NCBI RefSeq assembly: GCF_042649685.1
Contig: NZ_JBHRZT010000052.1
Span: forward strand, 626,123 to 690,122
Direction of reading: 5' to 3'
Length of the DNA: 64,000 nt
Origin: Bacillus_BA songklensis
Lineage (GTDB): Bacteria; Bacillota; Bacilli; Bacillales; Bacillaceae_H
The translations under genes were made by a program, and so were the position numbers. The notes below the pieces were generated by a model. The model was given only the letters and a program-made list of their open reading frames with translations, was not told where the DNA came from and searched no databases. Below are positions 8,813 to 17,006 of this stretch, one piece after another; the first letter of the stretch is position 1; each line of letters starts with the position of its first letter.

Positions 8813-9281
8813 ACTTGTTCGTGTGCTCAAACAGTCGATTCCCACTACATTTCGTCTTTTTTTAGCGGCAAATTTCCTGATTTATGGAGCAGCCAAATTA
8901 ACCATGGGACAATTCGGTACACCCACTCCAGAAATGGCGGCGATAAATGGAGAAGGATTTGTCATGGCGTGGACATTTTTTGGCTATTCGCGTGTTTATG
9001 AAATATTCATCGGACTGGGGGAAGTCATATCCGCCATTTTGATTATGATTCCGAGGACAGCCACATTGGGGGCCGTTTGTTATTTCCCGATCGTCGTCAA
9101 TGTGATGATGGTCAATTATTGCTTTGATATTGGCGTGCAGGATCTAAGTACCGTATTAACGAGTATGTGCTTGATCTTACTTTGGCTGGACCGCCGAAAA
9201 TTGGTCATGTTTATGGCTCAAAAACAGAAAGCCGGGTCAATGACGGATAAAAGGATAGAAGAAAGGGAGGTAAAGTTATGA
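8799..9281 (+). CDS. DoxX-like integral membrane protein
   Basis: About 160 residues with four hydrophobic segments, starting with 'FRLFLAANFLIYGAAKLTMG', the arrangement seen in DoxX/SURF4-type quinone-linked or redox membrane proteins. I choose ATG 8799 with GAAAGGA at 8781-8787 as ribosome site; ATG 8787 and 8790 lie on top of that site. Translation is probably coupled to the preceding DCC gene through the 14-bp overlap, and the stop overlaps the next small gene by ATGA. Pairing of a DCC protein with DoxX suggests a membrane thiol-redox unit; that is inference. Confidence 0.75.
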   Translation: MNNSRLVRVLKQSIPTTFRLFLAANFLIYGAAKLTMGQFGTPTPEMAAINGEGFVMAWTFFGYSRVYEIFIGLGEVISAILIMIPRTATLGAVCYFPIVVNVMMVNYCFDIGVQDLSTVLTSMCLILLWLDRRKLVMFMAQKQKAGSMTDKRIEEREVKL

Positions 9282-9388
9282 CGAACTTTATGGTTATGAT
9301 GCTGGCAGGAATCTTCATTCTTACCACGATCTATTATTTTATGAAGGAAATGAAAAATGAAACGAAGAGAAATAAACATCACTCTTAA
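9278..9388 (+). CDS. 36-residue single-span membrane protein
   Basis: ATG 9278 overlaps the stop of the DoxX-like gene (ATGA) and is preceded by GAAAGGGAGG, a strong ribosome site. The product has one hydrophobic segment, 'FMVMMLAGIFILTTIYYFM', and a basic His-containing tail ('KRNKHHS'). It is likely a small subunit or partner of the DCC/DoxX pair. No family recognised; the coupling and ribosome site are the main support. Confidence 0.65.
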   Translation: MTNFMVMMLAGIFILTTIYYFMKEMKNETKRNKHHS

Positions 9389-9527
9389 CATTCAGCGTGT
9401 AGGCAAAGTTCATTTTAGGCTGTTTACAAGTTTTTTCTCGACCACAGTTTTAGCATCCCTATAAGGAAAAGAGCTATGCAATTCTTTGAATTTGAACATG
9501 AGGATATATACGGAAATAGGAGGAAAA

Positions 9528-9575
9528 GAAAAAAAGGGATGTCCCAAGTACAAAAAACGTACTTTCAGGACACCC
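9528..9575 (-). terminator. Terminator of tatA
   Basis: Read on the minus strand, a two-part stem (GGGTGTCC with GGACATCCC, then AAGTAC with GTACTT) is followed by a T-run. It begins 18 bp after the tatA stop. Confidence 0.8.
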
Positions 9576-9592
9576 TCTTCATACTGCAATGC

Positions 9593-9760
9593 TTATTTCT
9601 TCTCGGCAGAATTGTCGTCTTCCATAATCCCCCGAGTCGCATCTTTAAATTCTTTCAATGTTTTACCGGCCGCTTTCCCAAGTTCTGGAAGTTTTTTTGG
9701 TCCGAATAAAAGCAACGCAACAAATAAAATGATGGCAACTTCTCCGAATCCTAGATTCAT
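9593..9760 (-). CDS. tatA: Twin-arginine translocase subunit TatA
   Basis: A 55-residue TatA/TatE-type protein: short periplasm-facing N-terminus, one membrane helix 'VAIILFVALLLFG', the diagnostic hinge 'FGPKKLPELGKAAG', an amphipathic helix and a short charged tail. TatA oligomers form the pathway through which folded proteins with RR signal peptides cross the membrane, together with TatC, which is not in the window. GGGAG lies about ten bases before the ATG. It is monocistronic with its own terminator. Which B. subtilis paralogue (Ad, Ay or Ac) it matches cannot be told. Confidence 0.92.
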   Translation of the reverse strand: MNLGFGEVAIILFVALLLFGPKKLPELGKAAGKTLKEFKDATRGIMEDDNSAEKK

Positions 9761-10045
9761 GTTAATCGTCTCCCAAGTATTAAAATGAAAATCCCATTTC
9801 CCTTATTATAACAGAACGAATAGGCAAAAGTCTTCCTGACTTTTTGGCGATTTGCTGAATCTTATTCATCATACGCTGCCGGCATATTGGCCAAATGGGG
9901 ATACGCACCGCCTTCCCCTTGATGGTTAGTGTATCCAAAACTTGGTGTTTTTCACTTCATAAAAGGGGATAATAAAGAGGTAAGGAACAAAGGCTAAAAT
10001 CGCCACATATTTGCTAGTACATCCTGTACGTCGGGGGTGAGTACA

Positions 10046-10714
10046 ATGAACGAAAAACAATTAGTCGGTGAAAAAGCGGCAGAGTTCGTGAAAGACGGCA
10101 TGGTCGTCGGACTCGGCACTGGTTCCACCGTATACTATACACTAAAAAAGCTCGGACGGCTTGTCAAAGAAGGGCTTTCCATTCAAGGCATTCCAACGTC
10201 CGTTCAAACGGAAAAGCTGGCAAAGGAATTCGGCATCCCGCTCGCTAACTTTGGAGAAATTGAACAAATCGATGTTGCCATTGATGGAGCGGATGAAGTG
10301 GACCCGAATTTGAATTTGACGAAAGGTGGAGGCGGGGCGCTGCTTCGCGAGAAAATCATCGCAAATGCCGCCAAGCAGTTTATCGTTGTTGCCGATTCTT
10401 CGAAGCTCGTTGAAAAACTGGGGACGTTCCTTCTTCCTGTTGAAGTGGTTCCATTTGGATTCAGTATGACCGAACGGTATATCCGCGAGCTTGGCTGCTC
10501 TCTAGAGATAAGGCTGAAAGAAGGAAAGCCGTTTGTTACGGATAACGGCAACTATATTTTTGACTGCAACTTCCCGGACATTCCGTATCCTGAAACGCTT
10601 GAGCGGAAATTGAACAGTATTCCGGGAGTCGTGGAAAATGGGTTGTTTGTCGGGATGACCGACATGCTCGTAACATTGGATGAAAATAAAAACGTGATGA
10701 CGAAATCCTGTTGA
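10046..10714 (+). CDS. rpiA: Ribose-5-phosphate isomerase A
   Basis: A 222-residue RpiA, interconverting ribose-5-phosphate and ribulose-5-phosphate in the non-oxidative pentose-phosphate pathway. Visible motifs are 'MVVGLGTGSTVYY' (phosphate loop), 'DVAIDGADEVDPNLNLTKGG' with the catalytic Asp pair and Lys, and 'LLREKIIANAAKQFIVVADS' with the catalytic Glu. The start is ATG 10046, because GGGGGTGAG overlaps the in-frame GTG at 10037. The C-terminus ('NKNVMTKSC') departs from the usual ending but total length is normal. It is monocistronic with a strong terminator. Confidence 0.95.
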   Translation: MNEKQLVGEKAAEFVKDGMVVGLGTGSTVYYTLKKLGRLVKEGLSIQGIPTSVQTEKLAKEFGIPLANFGEIEQIDVAIDGADEVDPNLNLTKGGGGALLREKIIANAAKQFIVVADSSKLVEKLGTFLLPVEVVPFGFSMTERYIRELGCSLEIRLKEGKPFVTDNGNYIFDCNFPDIPYPETLERKLNSIPGVVENGLFVGMTDMLVTLDENKNVMTKSC

Positions 10715-10731
10715 ACTGTTTCCCGCGATTG

Positions 10732-10790
10732 AAAAGGGACTTATCGCAGGCCGCTGGCCGAGCCGTTTGTTTGATAAGTCCCTTTTACTT
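10732..10790 (+). terminator. rpiA terminator, long loop
   Basis: AAAAGGGACTTATC (10732-10745) pairs perfectly with GATAAGTCCCTTTT (10773-10786) around a 27-base GC-rich loop that can itself fold. Confidence 0.8.
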
Positions 10791-10816
10791 CGAAATAATG
10801 GAAAGGAAGGAATCAA

Positions 10817-11161
10817 ATGGGTAAATAGGACAACACCTTATATCTTTGTTAAGGGAAAGTGATGAACATACAGTCAGGGCGATGGTCAGGAAGAACGAAC
10901 AGGCAGAGTCCTTTGAGAAAGTAGGAGTGGAAGCTGTGGCGGCCAATCTGGAAGGCAGCCGCCGAAAAAATAGGAACGAAACGGTTTATTATGGTCAGTG
11001 CCCTTCAGGCTCACAGAAGAGAGAACTGGAACGAGAAGATAAAACCTTATTATGTTGCCCAAACCATTATGGCGGCTCTAAATGAGGAACATACGTTTAA
11101 TCGTTCATTTGATCTTGTATCAGGTGAAACTCCGATTTCAGATGCATTAAAAATGATATGA
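10817..11161 (+). pseudogene. Decayed NAD(P)-binding oxidoreductase (YhfK-like SDR)
   Basis: Pieces of one atypical short-chain dehydrogenase of the YhfK kind lie in order but in different frames: ATG GGT AAA after a good ribosome site (AAGGAAGG); then 'GQHLISLLRESDEHTVRAMV' and 'GVEAVAANLEGS'; then, in another frame, 'IGTKRFIMVSALQAHRRENW', 'IKPYYVAQTIMAALNEE' and 'FDLVSGETPISDALKMI' to TGA 11161. Missing are the Rossmann GxxGxxG loop after the third codon, about 50 residues after 'NLEGS', and a central block after 'KPYYVA'. At least three deletions leave no functional enzyme. Confidence 0.8.
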
Positions 11162-11197
11162 GGGTGACTCAAAAGGGAAAAAATCACCCCTTTTCCG
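11162..11197 (+). terminator. Terminator after the YhfK-like pseudogene
   Basis: GGGTGA pairs with TCACCC, followed by TTTT. The left arm 'GGGTGACTCAAAAGG' resembles the arms of the palindromes at 15.4 and 63.1 kb. Confidence 0.6.
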
Positions 11198-11450
11198 GCT
11201 GACTGTAGTCTTTTCCGTAATAAGGCGTTTCAGCTTGAGCAACAGGCGCCCATAAAAAAACTAGCGGATAACAAAACAGGGATTGTTCCTGTTTGAAGCA
11301 GCTTTTTCATTTGATCTTTTTTAAGCAATCAATTCATTTCTTTTTTATCCATTTATTGCAATTTTAATAATGTTTAGAATTATTCATGTGAATGGGTAGC
11401 CATAATTCTAATGGGAATAAATCACTAAATGAGTCATCGTTTACAGCTGA
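11198..11450. other. Intergenic region, small hairpin only
   Basis: No gene supported. ACAGGGATTGTTCCTGT near 11270 can form a short hairpin of unknown role. Confidence 0.4.
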
Positions 11451-11451
11451 A

Positions 11452-11482
11452 ATAAAAAAAGCCGCAATTCGCAGCTTTTCTT
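11452..11482 (-). terminator. Terminator of the DUF4937-like gene
   Basis: On the minus strand AAGCTGCGAATTGCGGCTT forms a stem closed by AATT and is followed by seven T; it lies just after the stop of the minus-strand gene. Confidence 0.7.
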
Positions 11483-11496
11483 TTACAGGAAAATGA

Positions 11497-12096
11497 TTAG
11501 GAGGGCTGTTTAAGCACAAGCCAATTGGGCTCCAGCTCATAAAAGTGCTGTTTAACGGCGGACACAGCGGGATGGATAAGCCGGTCAATCGTGTTTGGCG
11601 GACATGCCGCGCTGTAAAGAGAAATGATCGTGATCGTTTCATGGTTAACCGGGGCAGCGATATGAAACAGGCAGCGAAAAGCAGGATGGGTAAGCTGTTG
11701 AATGATTTCTTTCATTACATAAGGCTGGTTTTCCTGAAGCTTACATGTTGTCACCATTATATAGCGGGATTCAAGCGCACTGGAGCGGAAGAAATTGTAG
11801 CGTCCGCCCATCGATTGCGACTGCTTGGAAATGTTCACATCCAAATGATGATATGTCGCTTCCTGGCCGCTTTTATAAAAAATGGAATCATGGGTATGCT
11901 TCATGAAGTCCTGGTACATCTCCTCGTTTTCCCATAACCCCAATACAAATGCTTCTGTCGGCTGGTCAACATTCCAGCCTCCGAGCTGCCCGATAAACCC
12001 GTCCACATGGGCAAGGGCCGCCCAATGCTGCTGTTTATACGAGAAAACATCTTTTTGATTGTCATGAACATGGCATGTCATCATCTTTGCTAGCAT
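11497..12096 (-). CDS. DUF4937/YdbC-like protein, possible antibiotic-biosynthesis-monooxygenase fold
   Basis: A 199-residue soluble protein. The N-terminal half ('FSYKQQHWAALAHVDGFIGQ', 'AFVLGLWENEEMYQDFMKHT') has the spacing of a ferredoxin-like ABM/DUF4937 domain: a short strand, a helix with a 'GFIGQLGGW' turn, then a 'lglWe' strand. The C-terminal ~90 residues ('RYIMVTTCKLQENQPYVMKE') may be a second, diverged copy. B. subtilis YdbC is the nearest relative I can name, from memory. Function unknown; a stress or small-molecule role is guesswork. Transcribed divergently from the 643-residue P-loop gene. Confidence 0.55.
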   Translation of the reverse strand: MLAKMMTCHVHDNQKDVFSYKQQHWAALAHVDGFIGQLGGWNVDQPTEAFVLGLWENEEMYQDFMKHTHDSIFYKSGQEATYHHLDVNISKQSQSMGGRYNFFRSSALESRYIMVTTCKLQENQPYVMKEIIQQLTHPAFRCLFHIAAPVNHETITIISLYSAACPPNTIDRLIHPAVSAVKQHFYELEPNWLVLKQPS

Positions 12097-12279
12097 ATTA
12101 TCACCTCACATTCTTTTTCTACATATCGCAAAAAAAACCCTCTTCAAACGAACACAATCATTCAGCATACTGACTTTATTTCCTTCATACATTGAATAGA
12201 GAGAACAAGCAATCTCTGCTTCTAGCATTATATGAACATAAAAGATGATTGTTATTAAATAGAGGGGGATGTCAATCAT

Positions 12280-14211
12280 ATGACAGTGGATCGGGCCAAA
12301 AAGAGCCGTTCGCAAAACGGCCAAAGCTGGTGTGTCACATTTGAACACCCATTTCGCAAAGAGGCGGGCGGGAAAAAGGGACAACCCATCAGAATGGGAT
12401 TGAATCTAAATAGTGAGGAAGAAGCGGAAAAGCTGCGGAAGCAATTGAATGACTTGGTAACGGACGAAAAGTTTTGGACACCGAAAGCGAAAGCACGGGC
12501 CAACACATTGTTTGATGAGCGAATTGTGGCCGCCGTATATGATGAACAGGAGGAGCCGGTTTTAGTGGGAATCCGCAATCGTGTTCTTCCGTTTCAGAGC
12601 GAAGAAGGATACGCGAATGTGCAAATCATCGGGGAGCGGGGAGCGGGAAAGACAACGTTGCTGCGTCAGCTTCTCGGATTAAAAGACGAAACCGAGCTGT
12701 TTCCGCCTGCCGGCATGACGCATAACGTGTCATATGAAATCGAATGGCTTTTGGCAGACCAGGAGCTTTACGAAGTGGTCGTCACGTTTCTCCCGTTTAA
12801 GGAAGTGAAAGCACGTGTGGAAGAAGCGGTGGTTGAGGCGGCCGCGGTGTATGCAATGGAAAACTCGGAGCAAGAGATGATGAAAGCATTGATGGACAGG
12901 GATTTTTCCCTTCGCAGTTTAATGGGCCCTCTCCCTTCAGCGGTATCATCCCTGTACGGGTTTGCACCGCCGGCGTGTGACAAAACCCATTTACAGCGAT
13001 GGGAGCCCTATTTAAAAGCCATGAAAGACGCCGCAATAAGACTTCGAAACGATGTGCTTACCCAACATGTGCCCGATGATGAACAAAAACAACGATTTCT
13101 TGCTTTATGGCGGCAAGATCCTGTATGCAACGGAATAACAGATGCTTTATTAGAAGAAATCGAACGGCTTTTTTCGATCCTTGAAAATGGGCAAATCACG
13201 TATCATACCGATGACTGGCCGGTATGCTGGCGTTTAAAAACGAGAGACGGGGACTACTTTTTGCAGCTGTTGTATCTGCTGTTCGGGGACGACCCGGGGG
13301 TGGACGGCAATCAGCTGACGGCGCTTGTAGAGGGAATGCGCATTAAAGGGCCGTTTCGTCCGCTTGCAAACGAAGGAGCGGTTCCAAAGCTCATGTTGAC
13401 CGAGCGGACAATCGCTGACGGCCGGCTTTCCGCCCATCAAACGGAGAGAATCACCTCTGCGGATGCGGTCATGATCGTAGAACGGGCCGGAAGCACAGCC
13501 GGCTGTTCGTTGTTTAAAGAAATGGTCATCAACGGCCAGGCACACAAAATGCATATTGTCTTCACAAATGTTGAGGCGGTAACCGGCAACCGTCTGCCAA
13601 CACATCAGGATAAATGTGAACATCTTCTCCATACCTTGCATAATCGGGTGCAGCAGGTTGGAAGTGCATGGGGGGAGAGAGCGGGACGGATCGTCATGAG
13701 TGCCCTGAAACAAAACGGGCTGTATATGGCAGAGTCCTCCAATGGGAATCGGACCGTCCAAACACTTCAAAAATTGGTTCATGCATTAGAAAAGTCAACG
13801 ATACCAAAAGGAAGCCATCACGTTTATCCGATTTATGGCAGCACGGCCCTTTCATTGGCCATTTTGGATGGAGCGAGACAGTTCCGCAATCGAATCGAAT
13901 ACCATGATGACATCTTCTCCACGTTTGCTTCCTGCATGGGTGAAGCCCTTTATCGATTTTTCATTCAAGAACCGTCAGGATGGTCGCTTCCGGAAGCGCC
14001 GAATATCGAAAAAGACCGGACCATTGAACGCATTTGCTTTTTGATTCATCAAGATTTATTGGCATACGCGGAAGAAGAGATCACAGGAAAGCCGCTCCAG
14101 CAAGCCGTACCGACACAAACAGAAGAGCTCGTCCGGCAGCCGTTTCTCCACGATATTTACGAAATGGTGAAAGGGTGCATCGAGCGGGCGGGCGGTGTGG
14201 TGATCAGCTAG
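12280..14211 (+). CDS. 643-residue P-loop NTPase of unknown function
   Basis: A large soluble protein. A clear Walker A motif, GERGAGKTT, is at residues 118-126, preceded by a beta-strand 'VQII'. The first ~65 residues ('SWCVTFEHPFRKEAGGKKGQ', then 'GLNLNSEEEAEKLRKQLNDL') resemble the arm-type DNA-binding domain of phage integrases. A long helical region with many acidic residues follows; 'SADAVMIVERAG' near residue 400 and 'MHIVFTNVEAVTGNRL' near 430 are candidate Walker B and base-recognition strands of a GTPase-like or STAND-like core. No membrane segment. GAGGGGG lies 12 bases before ATG 12280. Single gene with a hairpin after it. I cannot assign a family. Confidence 0.7.
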   Translation: MTVDRAKKSRSQNGQSWCVTFEHPFRKEAGGKKGQPIRMGLNLNSEEEAEKLRKQLNDLVTDEKFWTPKAKARANTLFDERIVAAVYDEQEEPVLVGIRNRVLPFQSEEGYANVQIIGERGAGKTTLLRQLLGLKDETELFPPAGMTHNVSYEIEWLLADQELYEVVVTFLPFKEVKARVEEAVVEAAAVYAMENSEQEMMKALMDRDFSLRSLMGPLPSAVSSLYGFAPPACDKTHLQRWEPYLKAMKDAAIRLRNDVLTQHVPDDEQKQRFLALWRQDPVCNGITDALLEEIERLFSILENGQITYHTDDWPVCWRLKTRDGDYFLQLLYLLFGDDPGVDGNQLTALVEGMRIKGPFRPLANEGAVPKLMLTERTIADGRLSAHQTERITSADAVMIVERAGSTAGCSLFKEMVINGQAHKMHIVFTNVEAVTGNRLPTHQDKCEHLLHTLHNRVQQVGSAWGERAGRIVMSALKQNGLYMAESSNGNRTVQTLQKLVHALEKSTIPKGSHHVYPIYGSTALSLAILDGARQFRNRIEYHDDIFSTFASCMGEALYRFFIQEPSGWSLPEAPNIEKDRTIERICFLIHQDLLAYAEEEITGKPLQQAVPTQTEELVRQPFLHDIYEMVKGCIERAGGVVIS

Positions 14212-14218
14212 TAAACGG

Positions 14219-14265
14219 AAGGGGCTGACCCGAAAGCGCAAAGAACATGCTTTCGGATCAGCCTC
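14219..14265 (+). terminator. Hairpin after the P-loop gene
   Basis: A 15-base stem (14223-14237 with 14249-14263, one mismatch) with a GGCTGA/TCAGCC base and CCGAAAGC/GCTTTCGG top. No T-run follows, so termination is likely but not certain. Confidence 0.5.
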
Positions 14266-14509
14266 CTGAACATGAACCGTCAAGAGAAATCCAGCAACAT
14301 CAAGGATTTCGTCGGCGGTTCATTTCAGTTTAACAACAGGATTACCGTCGGCTCCCTTTTTGTTAAAACAAAGCGATGATATAAATCATACGAAATAGAC
14401 ATATAATGAATCGCTTTCGAAAAATTAACAAGATTGTAATACAAAATATGTTAAGGATGCAAAGAATGTTGATAAAATGTGCACAAAGGGGTAAAAAGGG
14501 GAGCGAAAG

Positions 14510-15370
14510 ATGAAGTATATTCGTTTGAAAACCGGGCTGAATGCTGACCATATTCAAAATAGAATGAAATATAATCCTGAAATCGTTGAGTTCCATTTAG
14601 TAGAAGACGATTTATATCAGCCTGAACGGATTGTACAGTCTATCCAATTGGTAAAGTCTAAAGGTGCCCGCGTGTATCTCCATCATCCAATGACTTATAA
14701 GGGACGGTACCTGGATATTATAAGCGTAAACCAGGAGATGCGTGATCATTACGACTGGTCCTGTAAAGTGTTGGCATCGATCTGTCAACAAGAAGAAATT
14801 AAATGTGTCGTTCATTGCCATTATCAATCGTCGGAAAGTACCGATTATCGAGACTCGGCCAAAAGAAAGGAAACAAGAAAACGAATTGAAGAGGTATTAA
14901 CGATTTGCGATGACTCGTTTCTTTGGGAGGATACAATACGCGGAATTTTCTCAGCTGAAAATCCATTTCTGCTTTCAGAAATCGTGGAGCCGTTAACATT
15001 GCCATTAAATATTGATATAAGCCATTCTTTTCTATCATTAAAAGGGGACAACGGAAGATTGCAAGAGCATCTAGAGAAGTTTCACACCTTTGCAAGATAT
15101 TTTCATGTTGTGGATAGTCTGGGTGTCATGCATGATTCATTGCCGCTGGGGAAGGGCAGAATTAATTGGGAAATGGTGAAACCTTATGTGAAGGATCATG
15201 ATTTTATTTTTGAGATTGATCTACGTTCTTCAAACCATAGCGACTGTACCCCCATGATCATAAGTGCACATTATTTTAACCGTATTGGGGAGAAAAACGG
15301 AGAATCTTCTTTTGCGGGCAGGCGGTGCGGCGATCAGCTAATGAGACACAAAAAAGGCCTTCATAAGTGA
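14510..15370 (+). CDS. TIM-barrel protein (sugar phosphate isomerase/epimerase-like)
   Basis: A 286-residue protein with the strand pattern of the AP-endonuclease-2/xylose-isomerase-like TIM barrel: 'IVEFHLVEDDL', 'RVYLHHPMTY', 'IKCVVHCHY', 'FLWEDT', 'LNIDISHSFLS', 'YFHVVDS...LGKGRINW' and 'FIFEIDLR'. The His, Glu and Asp at strand ends fit a divalent-metal site. Substrate unknown. GGGGAG lies about eight bases before ATG 14510. The last ~25 residues ('GESSFAGRRCGDQLMRHKKG') do not look native: in another frame the DNA matches the 3' end of the upstream P-loop gene. Confidence 0.7.
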   Translation: MKYIRLKTGLNADHIQNRMKYNPEIVEFHLVEDDLYQPERIVQSIQLVKSKGARVYLHHPMTYKGRYLDIISVNQEMRDHYDWSCKVLASICQQEEIKCVVHCHYQSSESTDYRDSAKRKETRKRIEEVLTICDDSFLWEDTIRGIFSAENPFLLSEIVEPLTLPLNIDISHSFLSLKGDNGRLQEHLEKFHTFARYFHVVDSLGVMHDSLPLGKGRINWEMVKPYVKDHDFIFEIDLRSSNHSDCTPMIISAHYFNRIGEKNGESSFAGRRCGDQLMRHKKGLHK

Positions 15371-15378
15371 AGGCTTTT
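15350..15378 (+). terminator. Terminator of the TIM-barrel gene
   Basis: GCCTTCA (15357-15363) pairs with TGAAGGC (15368-15374) around TAAG, with an A-run before and TTTT after; it overlaps the stop codon. Confidence 0.75.
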
Positions 15379-15430
15379 AGGAGGATGACTTAAAAGGGAT
15401 GGCTTTTTATACCTTTTGAGTCATCCTCCT
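15379..15430. repeat. Palindromic repeat, second copy at 63.06 kb
   Basis: GGAGGATGACTTAAAAGG and CCTTTTGAGTCATCCTCC form a near-perfect ~20-bp inverted repeat between two convergent genes. A perfect version is at 63060-63107 and a half-copy at 11162. Confidence 0.7.
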
Positions 15431-15446
15431 ATCTTATGTTCATCGG

Positions 15447-15788
15447 TTATTCATGATGTCCTTTGTGATGTCCCTTTTTGAAGCCATTACATTTAGGGAT
15501 GAAATCATTTTTTTCAAGTTCGGCATAGCGCTGTTCCAAACGGGAAATGATTTTTTGTCCTTTTTCTTTTGTCAAGACACCATACTCCACATATTTGGAA
15601 ATCACTTCTTTTCGTTTTTCGAGAAGATCCTTTTGGAGGGTGGACAACTCCTTTTTTTGTTCTTTCGTCAGCTTAACTGGAGCGCTTTCCGAAGGACTAG
15701 GCATATTCTCCGCATGGGCAGGGAGTGCGTATAATGCTGTAAACGACAACGGGATAGCGATTGCCAAGTTTTTGTAAAAATTGCGCAT
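15447..15788 (-). CDS. YckD-type secreted protein (DUF2680)
   Basis: A 113-residue exported protein of the YckD/DUF2680 family. Residues 1-26 are a signal peptide ending 'ALPAHA'. The mature part has 'LTKEQKKELSTLQKDLLEKR' and 'GVLTKEKGQKIISRLEQRY', two helices typical of the family, and a His-rich tail 'KKGHHKGHHE' that could bind metal. The family is widespread in Bacilli and has no known function. It converges on the TIM-barrel gene. Confidence 0.8.
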   Translation of the reverse strand: MRNFYKNLAIAIPLSFTALYALPAHAENMPSPSESAPVKLTKEQKKELSTLQKDLLEKRKEVISKYVEYGVLTKEKGQKIISRLEQRYAELEKNDFIPKCNGFKKGHHKGHHE

Positions 15789-15995
15789 AGAATCCTTCCT
15801 TCCTTTAAGTAGTCACCTTATTTTTCTTTTTTCTTCCCATTTCCATACATGGAATGATGTCTATCAAAATCTATGAATAAAATATAATGGAGCGAAAAGC
15901 CATATACAGTGAAAGCGTTTTTATTTATAATGAATGTACAAGACGAAACAAATCATCATACGTTAACCTGCAACCTAAAGAAGGAGTGGATTTGG

Positions 15996-16109
15996 ATGGA
16001 AGAACAAGGAAATTTCCTGGTCGGTCTAGTGTGGGGGACATCTCTGAGCATTCCATTATGGATATCATTCTTTGGTTGGCTAAGGTTAATAGGCCATATT
16101 ATTTTGTAG
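15996..16109 (+). CDS. 37-residue membrane protein
   Basis: ATG 15996 is preceded by AAAGAAGGAG (15977-15986), and the frame ends just before a good terminator. The product has a charged start (MEEQ) and an almost continuous hydrophobic stretch with Trp residues ('LVWGTSLSIPLWISFFGWLR'), so one or two membrane passes. No family recognised. Confidence 0.55.
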   Translation: MEEQGNFLVGLVWGTSLSIPLWISFFGWLRLIGHIIL

Positions 16110-16148
16110 TGGCCGGTAAATCGCGCGAATTATTCATTAAATACAGCG

Positions 16149-16176
16149 AGCAATCCGTTTGAGGGTTGCTTTTTTT
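16149..16176 (+). terminator. Terminator of the 37-residue gene
   Basis: GCAATCC and GGGTTGC (one mismatch) flank GTTTGA, followed by seven T. Confidence 0.8.
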
Positions 16177-16398
16177 GTTTTTTAAGAAGTGTGGTGCCAT
16201 TAAAATGGCCTTATGAACTTAATTATGATGTACGTAATATAGTTAACGGTTTTTTTGCCATAATATTCACCTTATTCTACATTTTTTTACAAAAAGTGCA
16301 TGTATGATTCTTTATAATTCATGTATAAAGAATCACTAATCAATTAAACCATTTGAGTTAACGATATAGCACTGTGAAAAATATATGGGGGGATCAAC

Positions 16399-16671
16399 AT
16401 GTTCTTTTTCTTGGAATCCATTAATGAGCATCCTTTACAAATTGACTATAAGTATCCTGATTACGAAATTCATACAGAAACTGATATTGAGAAGGCAGCT
16501 AAACTGTTTGCCAAGAAGAAAAAACTAAAGTATCTAAGGTACGATGGTTTAAGGGAAACGTATAGAGTATATTTTCAAAAAAGAAGGAGAAAGTCATTGT
16601 TTAAACATAAAAAGGATGTGTACATCTATCATGTGCTGCCCAACTTAGACACAACGACGAAAGTTAAATGA
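16399..16671 (+). CDS. Hypothetical basic protein, 90 residues
   Basis: Unrecognised. The start ATG follows GGGGGGATCAAC. The protein is rich in Lys, Arg and Tyr, with an acidic first third ('YPDYEIHTETDIEKAAKLF') and a basic middle ('KKKKLKYLRYDGL', 'QKRRRKSLFKHKK'). No signal peptide or membrane segment. A soluble, possibly nucleic-acid-binding protein is a guess. A MITE-like element begins 36 bp after the stop. Confidence 0.55.
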   Translation: MFFFLESINEHPLQIDYKYPDYEIHTETDIEKAAKLFAKKKKLKYLRYDGLRETYRVYFQKRRRKSLFKHKKDVYIYHVLPNLDTTTKVK

Positions 16672-16706
16672 TGTATATCTTGTTTAAAAGTGAATGATTC
16701 CATCTA

Positions 16707-16851
16707 TATAAATCCACATTGAAAATCCGACATGGCATAAAACAGTCATGTCAGATTTTCACCTTTTCAGCCTATTCAAGATGTAAAGACAGAAAAACTG
16801 TAAGTAGCTTAAAAAGCCAAAGCTGATGTCGAAAATGAAAATGGATTTATA
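16707..16851 (+). mobile_element. MITE-like element, copy C (best-preserved ends)
   Basis: A ~145-bp element with perfect terminal inverted repeats: CTATATAAATCC (16704-16715) and GGATTTATATAG (16843-16854), fitting TA-targeted insertion. Hairpin 1 pairs TGAAAATCCGACATGGC with GTCATGTCAGATTTTCA. The ~56-bp block holding hairpin 2 in copies A and B is absent. The right part 'CCTTTTCAGCCTATTCAAG' matches the other copies. The left end also matches the IS630 left end (CTATATAAATC, then CCGRCATGG). Confidence 0.8.
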
Positions 16852-17006
16852 TAGCTGACGGCGTTCATCGTTTAATAGGAGCTGACGGAAAACAGAACTG
16901 TCGATCAAGCGTTTTTTAAACGATGTAGACAATCCGGATAATAAAAGAGAATCAGCATGAATAATCATGGTTATAAATAGCCTTTCCACAAAGGGGACCG
17001 TGATCC

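Noticed and set aside
10204..10816. Antisense frames over rpiA
   Set aside because: Shadows of a well-conserved gene on the other strand, no ribosome sites.
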